From Streptomyces antarcticus (GTDB lineage Bacteria > Actinomycetota > Actinomycetes > Streptomycetales > Streptomycetaceae): a stretch of DNA of 64,000 nucleotides. Under the pieces are notes generated by a model that made no database searches, had not been told where the DNA came from, and saw only the letters and a program-made list of their open reading frames with translations. Positions 16,631 through 26,107 of this stretch are shown here, piece after piece. The stretch lies in NCBI RefSeq assembly GCF_026627255.1, contig NZ_JAPNLM010000003.1, positions 372,001-436,000 on the forward strand, read 5' to 3'. How positions within the stretch are numbered: position 1 is the stretch's first letter; each line of letters opens with the position of its first letter. Made by a program: the position numbers and the translations under genes.

Positions 16631-19108
16631 TCAGTGGGAGGCCGGCAGGGCCGGAAGCGCCGGGAGGTCCGCGGGGAAGAGCAGGGTGAGGTCGTCCGTA
16701 CTCGGTTCCGCGAGCTGCGCCACCCGGCCCGCGTGCCGCTCGACCATCGACTCGAAGGTCTGGCGCGCGGTACGGCCGTTGCCGAACGCGGCGCCCTTCG
16801 GGAGCTCCGTGAAGTACGTCAGCAGCGCCCCGGACGTGCCCTCGCCGAGCCGGTACTCGTGCTCCTCGGCCTGCTGCTCCACGATCCGCAGCAACTCCTG
16901 CGGCCCGTAGTCGCCGAACGTGATGGTCCGGGAGAACCGCGAGGCCACCCCCGGGTTCACGGTCAGGAAACGGTCCATCTCCGCCGTGTACCCGGCGACG
17001 ATCACCACCACCGCGTCCCGGTGGTCCTCCATCAGCTTCACCAGGGTGTCGATGGCCTCGCGCCCGAAGTCGCGACCCGAGTCCTCCGGCGCCAGCGCGT
17101 ACGCCTCGTCGATGAACAGCACGCCGCCGCGCGCCCGGTCGAAGGCCTCCTGCGTACGGATCGCGGTGGACCCGATGTGCTCGCCGACCAGGTCCACCCG
17201 GGACACCTCGACGAGGTGCCCGCGCTCGAGCACCCCGAGCGAGGCGAGGATCTCCCCGTACAGCCGGGCGACGGTGGTCTTGCCGGTGCCGGGGGAGCCG
17301 GTGAAGACCAGGTGCCGGCGCACCGAAGCGGCCTTGAGGCCGGCCAGCTGCCGGCGCCGGCCCACCTCGATCATGTCCGTGAGCGCCCGCACCTCGCGCT
17401 TGACGCTGTCCAGGCCGACCAGCCCGTCGAGCTGTCCCAGCACCTCGCCGGAACCCCGGGCGGCCGCCCGGGCGCTCTCCGCGCCGTCCGGCAGGTCCGC
17501 GGGCCGCGGCGGGGGCACCTCCGCGGCCGACGGCGCCTGCCCCGCGGCCGCGACACCGCCGGCCGCGCCCGTACGGATCCCCGTCCGCGCCCCGGCCGCG
17601 CCGCCGCCCGGGACCGACTGGGCCGCCAGGCGCGGGCCGGGCTCGTCGCTGGTGCAGTCCTCGGCCTCCGGACCGTCCTCGGCGAACTCGTAGCCCCCGC
17701 GCGCGCAGCGCTCGGTGTGGCAGCCCTTCAGGGTCGTGCGGCAGCCGTCGATGACGTGGAAGCCGAAACCGGAGCTGCCCGTCACCCGGCAGGCCGTGAA
17801 GGTGCCGCGGCCGCCCGCCGACACGTAGAACCCCGCCTCGGCGGGGGAGGAGACCGTGCACCGCTCCAGGGACGGATCGGCCCCCTTGGTCACGATCACG
17901 CCCGTCTGCACGGCGTCGATGGTGCAGTTGGCGAGGGTGCCGCCACTGCCGTGGTCACGGAACCAGGCCCCGGTCGCCGCCTCCCGGATCCGGCAGTCGT
18001 CGAGCTGCGCGGTGGCGCCGTCGCTCACCGAGACGGCCGTGTTGCGCACCTGCGACAGGTCGCTGTCGACGACGTCCACGCGCGAGCCCCGGTCCAGCAC
18101 GAACAGCGCGTCCGGCACGTCGTGCACCCGGCAGGCATCGAGGGAGACCGATGCCCCGTCGCTGATCCACACCGCCGGGTAGTCGCCCGTGCTGTCGTGG
18201 ATCTCGCAGGACTCGGCGTCGACGCGCGTCCCTGGGTCCCACACCGACAGGCCGTTGCGGCCGAACCGCCGCACCGTGGTGCGGCTGAGGGTCAGGACCG
18301 ACCGGGAGCGCAGGTCCACCGCGTTCTCCGGGATGTCGTGGATGTCGCAGCCGGCGAGGGTGAGCACCGCGTCCGTGTCGAGGGTGACCCCGTCGGTCGA
18401 GGTGCGGTGCACCGCGCAGTCCGTGAGCCTGGCCGTGGCGCGGGCGGCGATCTGCACGCCGGTGCCCTTGATCTCGTACACCTCGCAGCCGAGCGCCTCC
18501 AGGCCCGAGCCCTCGCCGGTGACCGCGATCCCCGCGCCGGTGGCGTGGTGGATCCGGCAGCGCTCCAGCCGGGGGCGGCCGCCGCCGCGGACCGAGACGC
18601 CGTTCTGCCCGGCGGCCACGACCTCGCACTCCTCGAAGACCCCGCCGCCGCCGTCCAGGACGGCGATGCCGACGCCGGTCGGGTTCTCCACCGTGCAGCG
18701 GCGCACCAGGGGACGGGCCCCGCCGCCGCGGACCTCGATGCCGGCCGCCGAGCGGGTGCTCACGCGCAGGTCGGTCAGCTCGGGGGCGCCGTCCTCGACG
18801 AGCAGCGCCGGAGCCGCGCGGTCCTGGCCCTCCAGGTGCAGGTCCTGGATGACGGCGGAGGCGCGCACGGTCAGCGCGACCCCGTCGGGAGGCGCGATCC
18901 GCACCGAGCCCAGACCCCCTTCGGGGCCGCGCAGGGTGACCGCGTGGAGCACCACCAGGTTCTCCCGGTAGGTGCCGGGGGCGATGGACAGCACGTCCCC
19001 GTCGCCCGCGACGGCCAGCGCGGCGGTCAGTGTCGGATACTCACCGGATCGGCGCCGCCAGCGCGAAGCCCCGCCGCCGTGCGTCACCTGGACCGTGCCC
19101 TGAGCCAT
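16631..19108 (-). CDS. Right-handed beta-helix repeat domain fused to a CbxX/EccA-type AAA ATPase
   Basis: An 825-residue fusion. Residues 20-500 are about twenty short repeats of a parallel beta-helix, as in pectate lyase-like or NosD-like proteins, with recurrent phrases such as LxxCxVHD and GVxVxxGA. After a Pro/Ala-rich linker (about 500-545), residues 550-825 are an AAA+ domain: Walker A GSPGTGKTT near residue 608 and Walker B VLFIDEAYAL near 665, closest in type to CbbX and the ESX secretion ATPase EccA. No signal peptide is seen, so the helix appears cytosolic. Function is unknown; a chaperone that reads a target through the beta-helix is an inference. Confidence 0.88.
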   Translation of the reverse strand: MAQGTVQVTHGGGASRWRRRSGEYPTLTAALAVAGDGDVLSIAPGTYRENLVVLHAVTLRGPEGGLGSVRIAPPDGVALTVRASAVIQDLHLEGQDRAAPALLVEDGAPELTDLRVSTRSAAGIEVRGGGARPLVRRCTVENPTGVGIAVLDGGGGVFEECEVVAAGQNGVSVRGGGRPRLERCRIHHATGAGIAVTGEGSGLEALGCEVYEIKGTGVQIAARATARLTDCAVHRTSTDGVTLDTDAVLTLAGCDIHDIPENAVDLRSRSVLTLSRTTVRRFGRNGLSVWDPGTRVDAESCEIHDSTGDYPAVWISDGASVSLDACRVHDVPDALFVLDRGSRVDVVDSDLSQVRNTAVSVSDGATAQLDDCRIREAATGAWFRDHGSGGTLANCTIDAVQTGVIVTKGADPSLERCTVSSPAEAGFYVSAGGRGTFTACRVTGSSGFGFHVIDGCRTTLKGCHTERCARGGYEFAEDGPEAEDCTSDEPGPRLAAQSVPGGGAAGARTGIRTGAAGGVAAAGQAPSAAEVPPPRPADLPDGAESARAAARGSGEVLGQLDGLVGLDSVKREVRALTDMIEVGRRRQLAGLKAASVRRHLVFTGSPGTGKTTVARLYGEILASLGVLERGHLVEVSRVDLVGEHIGSTAIRTQEAFDRARGGVLFIDEAYALAPEDSGRDFGREAIDTLVKLMEDHRDAVVVIVAGYTAEMDRFLTVNPGVASRFSRTITFGDYGPQELLRIVEQQAEEHEYRLGEGTSGALLTYFTELPKGAAFGNGRTARQTFESMVERHAGRVAQLAEPSTDDLTLLFPADLPALPALPASH

Positions 19109-19384
19109 GGTGCTGTCGTGCCCCCGCCCTCGTACTCGCGCTGTCGACGCGGCCGTAGCCGCTGAAACCGTCGAAAGCCACCGCGGTCACTGAGACCGCG
19201 GTCATTGAAACCGTCGAACCTGTCGTACCCGTCGAACATTCCCCGCTCGCCCGTTCCCTGCTCGCCCGTTCCCTGCTCGCCGGGGCCGGTCGGGGCGCTG
19301 GGAGCGGCCCACCGGGGTGGAGCGGCCGAGGCGCCCGGTCCGGCCGCTCCACCGTAGCGCGCGCGGGGCCGGTGAGGTGACAGG
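19109..19384. other. Non-coding gap with short direct repeats
   Basis: No gene is seen. GAAACCGTCGAA-type units recur at 19168-19230 and CTCGCCCGTTCCCTG is repeated in tandem at 19249-19279. The region contains the promoter of the beta-helix/AAA gene on the minus strand and the 3' end of the next gene upstream. Confidence 0.4.
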
Positions 19385-19996
19385 TCAACTTCCCGCGCCC
19401 GCCCGCCCCCAGTCCGGCCAGGCCGCCGCCCACGCCCGGTCCAGACGTATGTACCGCCGATGCGTGAGCCTTCGTACGATCATCCGCCGGACGGTCTCCA
19501 CCAGCGCGGCCGCGCCGACGGCGGCGGCCAGGCCCGCGGTACCCGCGTGGAACGCGGCGGCGGAGGGGTCGAGCGGCTGTCCCACCGCCCGGCCGCGCTC
19601 GTCGGTCCACATCCGGAACCGGTCGCCCTCGTGCGGCGGTTCCTCCGCGGCCGGCACCGTGCCCTCGTGACTGCTGCCGTCGGGCCCCGTCCACGCGGCC
19701 ACGATCAGCGTCCGCCGCGGGACCGTCCGCTGCGCCGACGGGTCGGCCGAGGCGTCTCCGGCCGGTTCCGGGGCCGGCCTGACCACCACCGCCGGTACGA
19801 GGTGACGCGCTTGCTGCTGCTCGGTCGCGGCCCGCTGGAGGACGCCGTCCACCCGCACGCCGACGGCCCAGCCGACGGCCGGCGCCACCAGCAGGAAACA
19901 CATCGCCGCGCCGAAGGCCACCCACGCCTCCACGAGGTCGGTCGGCCGGCGCAGCGGATTGCGCCGCCAACGCCACACACCCATCGCTGTCCGCAC
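19385..19996 (-). CDS. Rv1733c-family membrane protein
   Basis: A 203-residue protein with two membrane helices (about residues 20-42 and 142-165) flanking a roughly 95-residue extracytoplasmic region. The N-terminus VRTAMGVWRWRRNPLRRPTD and the C-terminal RRxxxRRLxxRRY pattern match the actinobacterial Rv1733c family; mycobacterial Rv1733c is a dormancy-regulon antigen with unknown biochemical role. The GTG at 19996 is preferred because GGGGGAG lies 7-8 bases upstream; the frame is open to 20113. Confidence 0.85.
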   Translation of the reverse strand: MRTAMGVWRWRRNPLRRPTDLVEAWVAFGAAMCFLLVAPAVGWAVGVRVDGVLQRAATEQQQARHLVPAVVVRPAPEPAGDASADPSAQRTVPRRTLIVAAWTGPDGSSHEGTVPAAEEPPHEGDRFRMWTDERGRAVGQPLDPSAAAFHAGTAGLAAAVGAAALVETVRRMIVRRLTHRRYIRLDRAWAAAWPDWGRAGAGS

Positions 19997-20242
19997 GGTC
20001 CGGCTCCCCCTGCTTGCGCCTGCCTGCGCGTCCAAGCCTCCCGCATGCTCCCGGGACGCGCATTCCGGGACGCGCGAGACATGTGTCACCCGATCCGGTG
20101 TCGGAGTCCCCACGAGTGCCCACCTGTCCTGACTGATCCAACGGCACGGCGTGGCGGGTTGGTTCCAGCACGGGCCCAGAGCCCCCCGAAGGTGTCATTT
20201 TGGCGGTGGGCCTCCCGGGTGCCGCGGCCGTGCCGCGCCGGA

Positions 20243-21067
20243 TCACTCCAGGACGCGCACCTCGTCGCCGACCCGCACCGTGCCCGGCCGCACCGGGACC
20301 AGGTGCCGGCCGAAGGCCAGGGACCTGCCGATCCGCCGGTACCTGGCCAGCGTCTTCAGCGGTTCCTTGCCGCGCTCCGCCGTCGCCTGGTCGGTGGTCG
20401 TGACGACGCACCGCCCGCACTCGCGGACCCCGCGGAACTCGGCGTCGCCGATCGCGATGCGCCGCCAGCCGTCCTCCGCCCACGCCCCGGCTCCGGACAC
20501 CACCACGTTCGGGCGGAACCGGTTCATCGGCAGCGGTCCCTCCGCGGGATGGTCCCCCCGCGCGATCAGCGAGTTGAGCGCGTCGAGCGAGGCGACGGTG
20601 GCGATCAGCACCGGATAGGCGTCGGCCAGGCTCACCGTCTCGCCCGGCAGCGCGTAGTCCGGGTCCACGGGCCGGCGCACGGCCGGATCGTCCAGGTGCA
20701 CCAAGCGCGCCGGCACGCCGAGGTACGCGCTGAACCAGGCCGCGGCGTCCCCCGCGGCGACCACGGTCTCGACCTTCTTCCCGAACACCAGGACCGGCTC
20801 CAGCGGACCCGGCCCGGGCACCTCCACGACCAGGTCCGGCAGGCCCGGGGCCGACACCCCGATGCGGCCGCCGTCCAGCGGACGGGCCGAGGCCAGGGCC
20901 AGCCGCGGCTGCTGGCGCTGCGTGATGACCGCGCCCCCGGTGTCGACCAGCGCCCAGCGCCGGTCCCCGGACAGGCCCCAGGGCTCCACGGCCACCGCGT
21001 CGGGAGCGGTCCCCGCTACCGACTTGACGGGGTGGACGTGGAGCGACTGGACGCGCGTGTTCGCCAT
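20243..21067 (-). CDS. MOSC domain-containing protein (YcbX-like)
   Basis: A 274-residue protein with a MOSC N-terminal beta-barrel (residues 1-120: VQSLHVHPVKSVAGT) and a C-terminal MOSC domain with the conserved cysteine in VRECGRCVVTT. MOSC proteins carry sulfur or act as molybdenum-cofactor-dependent reductases of N-hydroxylated compounds (YcbX, mARC). Starts at ATG 21067. It is far from the molybdate uptake genes at 51.5-55 kb but may depend on them for cofactor. Confidence 0.92.
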   Translation of the reverse strand: MANTRVQSLHVHPVKSVAGTAPDAVAVEPWGLSGDRRWALVDTGGAVITQRQQPRLALASARPLDGGRIGVSAPGLPDLVVEVPGPGPLEPVLVFGKKVETVVAAGDAAAWFSAYLGVPARLVHLDDPAVRRPVDPDYALPGETVSLADAYPVLIATVASLDALNSLIARGDHPAEGPLPMNRFRPNVVVSGAGAWAEDGWRRIAIGDAEFRGVRECGRCVVTTTDQATAERGKEPLKTLARYRRIGRSLAFGRHLVPVRPGTVRVGDEVRVLE

Positions 21068-21122
21068 GGGGGCATCCTGCCAGCCCCGGCCTCCCGCGCC
21101 CCAGCGGGTTTCGGCGGTCCCG

Positions 21123-21665
21123 TCAGTAGCCCCGTCCCTGGTACGGGCGGCCGTACGGGTCCTCGTACGTGGCCGCGGGCGCCGGAGCCTGCATCGGGCG
21201 CGGTGCGGCCGGGCGCATGGCCTCGTAGCCGCTGGACGCGGCGACCGGGCGGGGCTGCTGCGGCTGCGGCTGGGGCACGTACCCGCCGCGGGCCGCCATC
21301 GGCTGCTGCTGCGGGATGTACGGGGCGGGCGCCTGCTGGAGGGGCATCGGCTGCGGTGCGGCCTGCTGCTGGTACGGGTAGCCGTACGCCGGGGCGTTCT
21401 GCTGCGGCGCGGGCGGCAGCGCGGGCAGGGCCGACGCGAGGGCCGGCAGGTACCCGCCGGTGGAGTACCCGCCGTTCGCGTACCCGCCGGTGGAGTACCC
21501 GCCGCTCGAGTACCCGGAGCTGGGGGACTCGTAGGCCGCCGGGACGCGGATCGGGGCGATCTGCGGAGTGCCGCGTTCGGCGACGAGGGAGTCGTAGATG
21601 GGGGTGTCCGGGAAGGAAGGCGCGGAGTAGTAACCGCCGCCATAAGTGGAGCGGGGGGAGGTCAT
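21123..21665 (-). CDS. DUF6643-family low-complexity protein
   Basis: A 180-residue Streptomyces protein starting MTSPRSTYGGGYYSAPSFPDTPIYDSLV, a conserved opening for DUF6643. After residue 45 it is low complexity: SGYSSGGYSTGGY repeats, then Gln/Pro/Ala-rich segments. No signal peptide or TM helix. It is probably disordered with tyrosine/glycine-rich repeats. Function is unknown. Confidence 0.85.
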   Translation of the reverse strand: MTSPRSTYGGGYYSAPSFPDTPIYDSLVAERGTPQIAPIRVPAAYESPSSGYSSGGYSTGGYANGGYSTGGYLPALASALPALPPAPQQNAPAYGYPYQQQAAPQPMPLQQAPAPYIPQQQPMAARGGYVPQPQPQQPRPVAASSGYEAMRPAAPRPMQAPAPAATYEDPYGRPYQGRGY

Positions 21666-21911
21666 GGGACCTAAGTTAAGCCCACGACTTCACGTGGTCC
21701 ATAGCGAGGTGTGACGAACACCGCCCTGCCCTGCATATTCGCAGGTCAGGGCCACGGCTGTCACTTGGCGTTCGCGTGCACGATTCACCACTTCCGTCCC
21801 TTCTTGCGGCAACTCGTACCTGCTGGTTGTGTGCTGCACCCATTTCGCGCTGACGCAGCGTCACAATGCGGTGACCTCGGACGATGTTGGTCCGGCTGGC
21901 AGTCCGCCGTT

Positions 21912-23084
21912 TCAGGCGTCACTGGGGCGGGCATAGGTACGGCCCTTCCAGGCGGCCCCGCGGCCCCGGTAGTGCTGTACGGCCGAATCGACGGTCATCA
22001 GCAGGTACAGCAGCGCCGTGAACGGAAGCAGGGGCGCGAGCAGGACCGGCTGGCGGTAGTGGCGCAGCATCGGCAGGTACGTGCCGGCCATCAGCAGCCA
22101 GGCCAGCCCGCCGGCCCAGGCGACGGCGGGGCGCCCGGCCGCGAGACCCCCGAGGAGGGCGGCCGGCGGCACGAGGTACACGAGCACCAGCCCGGCGACC
22201 GTCCCGGCCAGCAGGAGGGGCTGGTGGCGCAGTTGGGCGTACGCGCTGCGCGAGACCATCCGCCACAGGTCCGCGAGCGCGGGGTACGGGCGCACGCTGT
22301 CCACCCGCTCCGCCAGCCCCAGCCAGATACGGCCGCCGGAGCTCTGGACGGCGCGCGCGAGGGAGACGTCGTCGATCACGGCCTGCCGGATGGAGTCGGG
22401 CACCCCGGCCCGGACGGCGGCTTCGGTACGCAGGAGCACGCAGCCGCCGGCCGCGGCCGCGGTGCGGGCACCGGGGCGGTTGACCCACCGGAAGGGGTAC
22501 AGCTGGGCGAAGAAGTACACGAACGCCGGCACGACGAGCCGTTCCCACGGGCTCACGACCCGCAGCCGGGCCATCTGGGAGACGAGGTCGAGGCCGGCGG
22601 AGGTCGCGGCGGCGACGAGTTCGCGGAGGCTGTCGGGCTCGTGCGCGATGTCCGCGTCGGTGAGGAGCAGGTAGTCGGGGGCGGGAGCGGTACCGGCGAT
22701 GGCCATGCCGTGGCGCAGCGCCCAGAGCTTCCCGGTCCACCCGGGGGCCGGGTCGCCGGGGGAGGCCACCGTGAGGGGCAGTCCGGGCTGTTCGGCGGCC
22801 AGACGGCGGGCGAGGTCGGCGGTGCCGTCCGTACTGCCGTCGTCGACCAGGATGACCTCGGCCTCGCCGGGATAGTCCTGCGCGAGGAGCGAGGGCAGGC
22901 TGCGCGGCAGCACCCCCGCCTCGTCCCGGGCCGGGACCACGATCGCGACGGACGGCCAGCGGGCGGGCGCGGTGCGCGGGGGGAGGCGGACGTCGGTACG
23001 CCAGAACATGCCCTGGGCGAGGGTGAGCCAGACCCAGACGGCGAGGGAGGCGTAGGCCGCGCAGGCGGCGGTGAGGAGGCCCAT
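21912..23084 (-). CDS. Glycosyltransferase family 2, HpnB-like
   Basis: A 390-residue membrane glycosyltransferase. An N-terminal membrane helix (residues 2-24) is followed by a GT-A domain with VAIVVPARDEAGVLPRSL, VDDGSTDGT and the nucleotide-sugar motif LTDADI, and then three or four C-terminal helices (about residues 285-375). The order fits hopene-associated HpnB-type enzymes, but no hopanoid genes lie in the window, so the acceptor is open. ATG at 23084 chosen at the first membrane helix. Confidence 0.87.
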   Translation of the reverse strand: MGLLTAACAAYASLAVWVWLTLAQGMFWRTDVRLPPRTAPARWPSVAIVVPARDEAGVLPRSLPSLLAQDYPGEAEVILVDDGSTDGTADLARRLAAEQPGLPLTVASPGDPAPGWTGKLWALRHGMAIAGTAPAPDYLLLTDADIAHEPDSLRELVAAATSAGLDLVSQMARLRVVSPWERLVVPAFVYFFAQLYPFRWVNRPGARTAAAAGGCVLLRTEAAVRAGVPDSIRQAVIDDVSLARAVQSSGGRIWLGLAERVDSVRPYPALADLWRMVSRSAYAQLRHQPLLLAGTVAGLVLVYLVPPAALLGGLAAGRPAVAWAGGLAWLLMAGTYLPMLRHYRQPVLLAPLLPFTALLYLLMTVDSAVQHYRGRGAAWKGRTYARPSDA

Positions 23085-23280
23085 CCCGGCAGTGTGCCGC
23101 TCCCCGGCGGCCGTGTCCCGCACCCGGCCGACACCCCCGCCCGGCGAGTCCCCGGGCCGGGCGCCGCCCGCCGGCTCCCGGCCCCGCCCGGCCGGGGCGG
23201 ACCGGCCGGGGCCCCGGCGGTGTGGCGTCGCCGGCGCGGGCGGAGGCCGGTCCTGCGGGGGGTTCGACTAAGGTGACGGA

Positions 23281-24087
23281 GTGAAGATCGCGCTCATGGA
23301 CTCCGGAATCGGCCTCCTCGCGGCGGCCGCGGCGGTACGGCGGCTGCGGCCGGACGCGGATCTCGTGCTGTCCTCCGACCCCGACGGGATGCCCTGGGGC
23401 CCGCGGACCCCCGAGGACCTCACCGGGCGGGCCCTCGACGTGGCGCGGGCCGCCGCCGCACACCGGCCCGCCGCGCTCATCGTCGCCTGCAACACCGCCT
23501 CCGTACACGCCCTCCCCGCCCTGCGGGCCGCGCTGGAACCGGCGATCCCGGTCATCGGGACCGTCCCCGCGATCAAGCCCGCCGCGGCCGCCGGCCGGGG
23601 ACGCGTGGCGATCTGGGCCACCCCCGCCACCACCGGCAGCCCGTACCAGCGCGAGCTGATCCGCGCGTTCGCCGCCGGGGCTCGGGTCACCGAGGTGCCC
23701 TGTCCCGGCCTCGCCGACGCCGTGGAGGCGGCCGACGGCGCCGCCGTGACCGCCGCCGTCGCCGCGGCGGCCGCGCTCACCCCCGCCGACGTCACCGACG
23801 TGGTGCTCGGCTGCACCCACTACGAGCTGGTCGAGACCGACATCCGGGCCGCCCTCGCCGTCCGTACCGCGGGCGCCGACCTCGTCTTCCACGGATCCGC
23901 CGAGCCGGTGGCCGTCCAGGCGCTGCGCCGCATCGGCGCCGGTCCCGAGCCCGCGCTGCCCGCGACCGGAGGCCTGACCGTGCTGCGCAGCGGGCGCCCC
24001 GGATCGCTGCCCGCCGCCGCCCTCGGGTACGCGGAGGGGCGGCTCCTCGCGGGCCGGGGAGCACGCGGCGCCGCCGCCGTCCGCTGA
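23281..24087 (+). CDS. Glutamate racemase-like Asp/Glu racemase-family protein
   Basis: A 268-residue protein starting at a GTG (VKIALMDSGIG). It has the two catalytic cysteines of the family, in VACNTASVHA and VLGCTHYEL, and the D7-S8 pair. Glutamate racemase supplies D-glutamate for peptidoglycan. Here the usual GGL after DSGxG reads GLL, and the N-terminal half is shortened and Ala-rich, so it may be a paralogue with a different substrate rather than the main MurI. Confidence 0.8.
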   Translation: MKIALMDSGIGLLAAAAAVRRLRPDADLVLSSDPDGMPWGPRTPEDLTGRALDVARAAAAHRPAALIVACNTASVHALPALRAALEPAIPVIGTVPAIKPAAAAGRGRVAIWATPATTGSPYQRELIRAFAAGARVTEVPCPGLADAVEAADGAAVTAAVAAAAALTPADVTDVVLGCTHYELVETDIRAALAVRTAGADLVFHGSAEPVAVQALRRIGAGPEPALPATGGLTVLRSGRPGSLPAAALGYAEGRLLAGRGARGAAAVR

Positions 24088-24218
24088 CGTCCTTCCGCTC
24101 GGGGGCCGTTGCCCCGCGGGGGCCGGGCGGGCCCGCTCCTGACGTGAGCGGCGGGTGCGGCCCGGGGAGCGGCGTTTCACTGCCCGTCGGGGTCGGCGCC
24201 CGTGGCTAGGCTCAGGGC

Positions 24219-25061
24219 GTGGGACAGCCCGAGCAGCGCGCCGAAGGCGCAGGACCGTTCACTACCCGTCGCCTCTGGCACCGCCCCGAAGGGGGAACGG
24301 TGGTGTGGGAGTCCCGGCCCGCGCGCAGGCGGGGGGTGCTTTCGGTCCGCGGCCCAGGGGACACGGTCGCCGGGTCCGCGCGCGCCGATGACGAGGCCCT
24401 CGGCCGCCTCCGGAGACTGAACGCCGTCGCATCGGCCGCGTTCGTCGTCGGAGGGGGGCTCTTCGCACTCGGCGCCGCCGTGGCCCAGTTCGGGTCGGGC
24501 GAAGCGGTCGTGAGCGCCTCGGTCTACTTCGCCGGCGGCCTCTTCTTCAACCTGGGGGGCTACACCTCGCTCCTGCAGGTCTTGAACGCGCCTCGCCATT
24601 CCCCGGGCGGCGCCCGGCTGGTGACGGCCGGCTGGAGGTGGTGGGCGTACGAGCCGATGCGTCTGGACTGGCTGAGCGCGTTCGTCCTGTTCGCCGGGAC
24701 GCTCGTGTTCGGCGTCAACCTGCTGGACTCCTTCCTCCAGGGGCTCACTACCCAGCAGCTCAACCGGCTCGTCTGGACCCCCGACGTGGTCGGATGCGTC
24801 CTGTTCCTGGTGTCGGGGCACCTCGCCTTCGCCGAGGTCTGCCACCGGCCCAGGCCCTGCTTGCGCTCGCGGAGCCTGGGCTGGTGGGTCGTCGCCGTCA
24901 ACCAGCTGGGATCGGTGCTCTTCATGGTGTCGGCACTGGCCGCGTTCACGCGGCCGGCCACCGGGAGCCTGATCAACTCCGGCATCGCCAACTGGGGCAC
25001 GCTGTGCGGAGCCCTGTGCTTCTCGGCCGGCGGCGTGCTCCAGGCCTTCGAACGGCCGTAG
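24219..25061 (+). CDS. Integral membrane protein, YrhK-like segments
   Basis: A 280-residue protein starting at GTG 24219 (VGQPEQRAEG). A 65-residue polar N-terminus precedes six likely membrane helices between residues 68 and 275. Two short conserved-looking segments (AAFVVGGGLFALGAAVAQF with YFAGGLFFNLGGYTS, and a similar pair later) recall YrhK-type repeats. No catalytic motif. The start is uncertain; a later start inside the polar N-terminus is possible. Confidence 0.75.
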   Translation: MGQPEQRAEGAGPFTTRRLWHRPEGGTVVWESRPARRRGVLSVRGPGDTVAGSARADDEALGRLRRLNAVASAAFVVGGGLFALGAAVAQFGSGEAVVSASVYFAGGLFFNLGGYTSLLQVLNAPRHSPGGARLVTAGWRWWAYEPMRLDWLSAFVLFAGTLVFGVNLLDSFLQGLTTQQLNRLVWTPDVVGCVLFLVSGHLAFAEVCHRPRPCLRSRSLGWWVVAVNQLGSVLFMVSALAAFTRPATGSLINSGIANWGTLCGALCFSAGGVLQAFERP

Positions 25062-25289
25062 GGTTCCTACCCGTCTCCCGCGCCGGCCGCCGCCAGCCGC
25101 CGGGCCAGCTCGCGGAGGCCCTCCGCGCGCAGGACGCGGTCCCCGAAGCCCGGCAGGGGGACGTGCAGCGTGACCGGTGGTGCGTGACGGTGCGCGGTGT
25201 GAGGTCGCGGAGGGACGGCGCGGGGCTGCGAAGGACCGGCTGGGCGAGAGGCAGTGGCGCACATGCGGAACGTGAGTACGCTGCTACAC

Positions 25290-25805
25290 ATGACGGGTCA
25301 CCCTCCGGGTCCGCTCTGGACGGGCCGGGCCTCCAACCGCGTGCAGTGGCTGCTCGCCGCGACCGGCGCGGCCTGCCTGGCCCTCGGCATCGAACTGGCC
25401 GTGGACAACTCCTGGACGGCGGGCATCGTCCCGCTGCTCATGTCCGTGATCGGCTGCCTGGCCGTCGGGCTGCTCATCCTCTACGGCACCCTCGCCTTCG
25501 TCCACGTCGCCGTCACCGTCGACTCCGAGTCCCTGGAAGTGCGCTGCGGCCACATCGGACTGCCGCGGCGCAGGATCCCGCTCGCCGAGGTGGCCTCCGC
25601 CGAGTTCCTCCCCCGCATCACCCCGCAGCAGTGGGGCGGCTGGGGCTACCGGTGGCGCCCCGAGAAGGGCACCGCGGTCATCGTCCGCCGCGGCGAGGGC
25701 CTGGAACTGCGGCTCGGCGACGGAAAGCTGTTCACGGTCACCGTCGACGACGCCGAGAACGCGGTCCGGGTCATCCGTACCCACCTCCGCGCCCTCGCCC
25801 CCTGA
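25290..25805 (+). CDS. Small membrane protein with a PH-like domain
   Basis: A 171-residue protein with two membrane helices near the N-terminus (about 15-36 and 40-65) and a cytosolic beta-rich domain (70-170) ending in FTVTVDDAENAVRVIRTHL, as in bacterial PH-domain (bPH) proteins such as DUF3093-type neighbours. ATG at 25290 starts MTGHPPGPL; upstream in-frame starts at 25263 and 25254 exist without a clear ribosome site. The stop codon lies in the first unit of a tandem repeat that continues downstream. Confidence 0.78.
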   Translation: MTGHPPGPLWTGRASNRVQWLLAATGAACLALGIELAVDNSWTAGIVPLLMSVIGCLAVGLLILYGTLAFVHVAVTVDSESLEVRCGHIGLPRRRIPLAEVASAEFLPRITPQQWGGWGYRWRPEKGTAVIVRRGEGLELRLGDGKLFTVTVDDAENAVRVIRTHLRALAP

Positions 25806-25990
25806 TCCGCCCTCGCCCCCTGATCCGCCCTCGCCCCCTGATCCGCCCTCGCCCCCTGATCCGCCCGGCCCAGCCCTGACCCGCCCGGCTCCGGTCGGCC
25901 CGTCCGTCCCGGCCCTGACCCGCCCGGCTCCGGTCGGCCCGTCCGTCCCGCCCCGGCCCGTCCGCCCCGGCCCGTCCGTCCCGGCCCCGG
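25793..25990. repeat. Tandem repeats after the PH-domain gene
   Basis: An 18-bp unit CTCGCCCCCTGATCCGCC occurs about four times at 25793-25866; the first copy carries the stop codon of the preceding gene, so the LAP-stop end is duplicated in tandem. A second array of a roughly 39-bp unit (CTGACCCGCCCGGCTCCGG...) occurs twice at 25875-25955. The 302-bp gap to 26108 has no other feature apart from the lnt promoter. Confidence 0.7.
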
Positions 25991-26107
25991 CCCTGCCCGC
26001 TCCTGACCCCGGATGGCATCCGCCCCGCACGGCCGACCGGCTCCGCTGCGGCGCCCGGGCGCGGGCCTTTACCGGAGGCCGGCTCCCGGGGACGTACACT
26101 CCGCCAG

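Noticed and set aside
25067..25291. A 74-codon minus-strand frame ending VPLPGFGDRVLRAEGLRELA
   Set aside because: The end looks protein-like and could be a gene remnant, but no start, ribosome site or family could be found.
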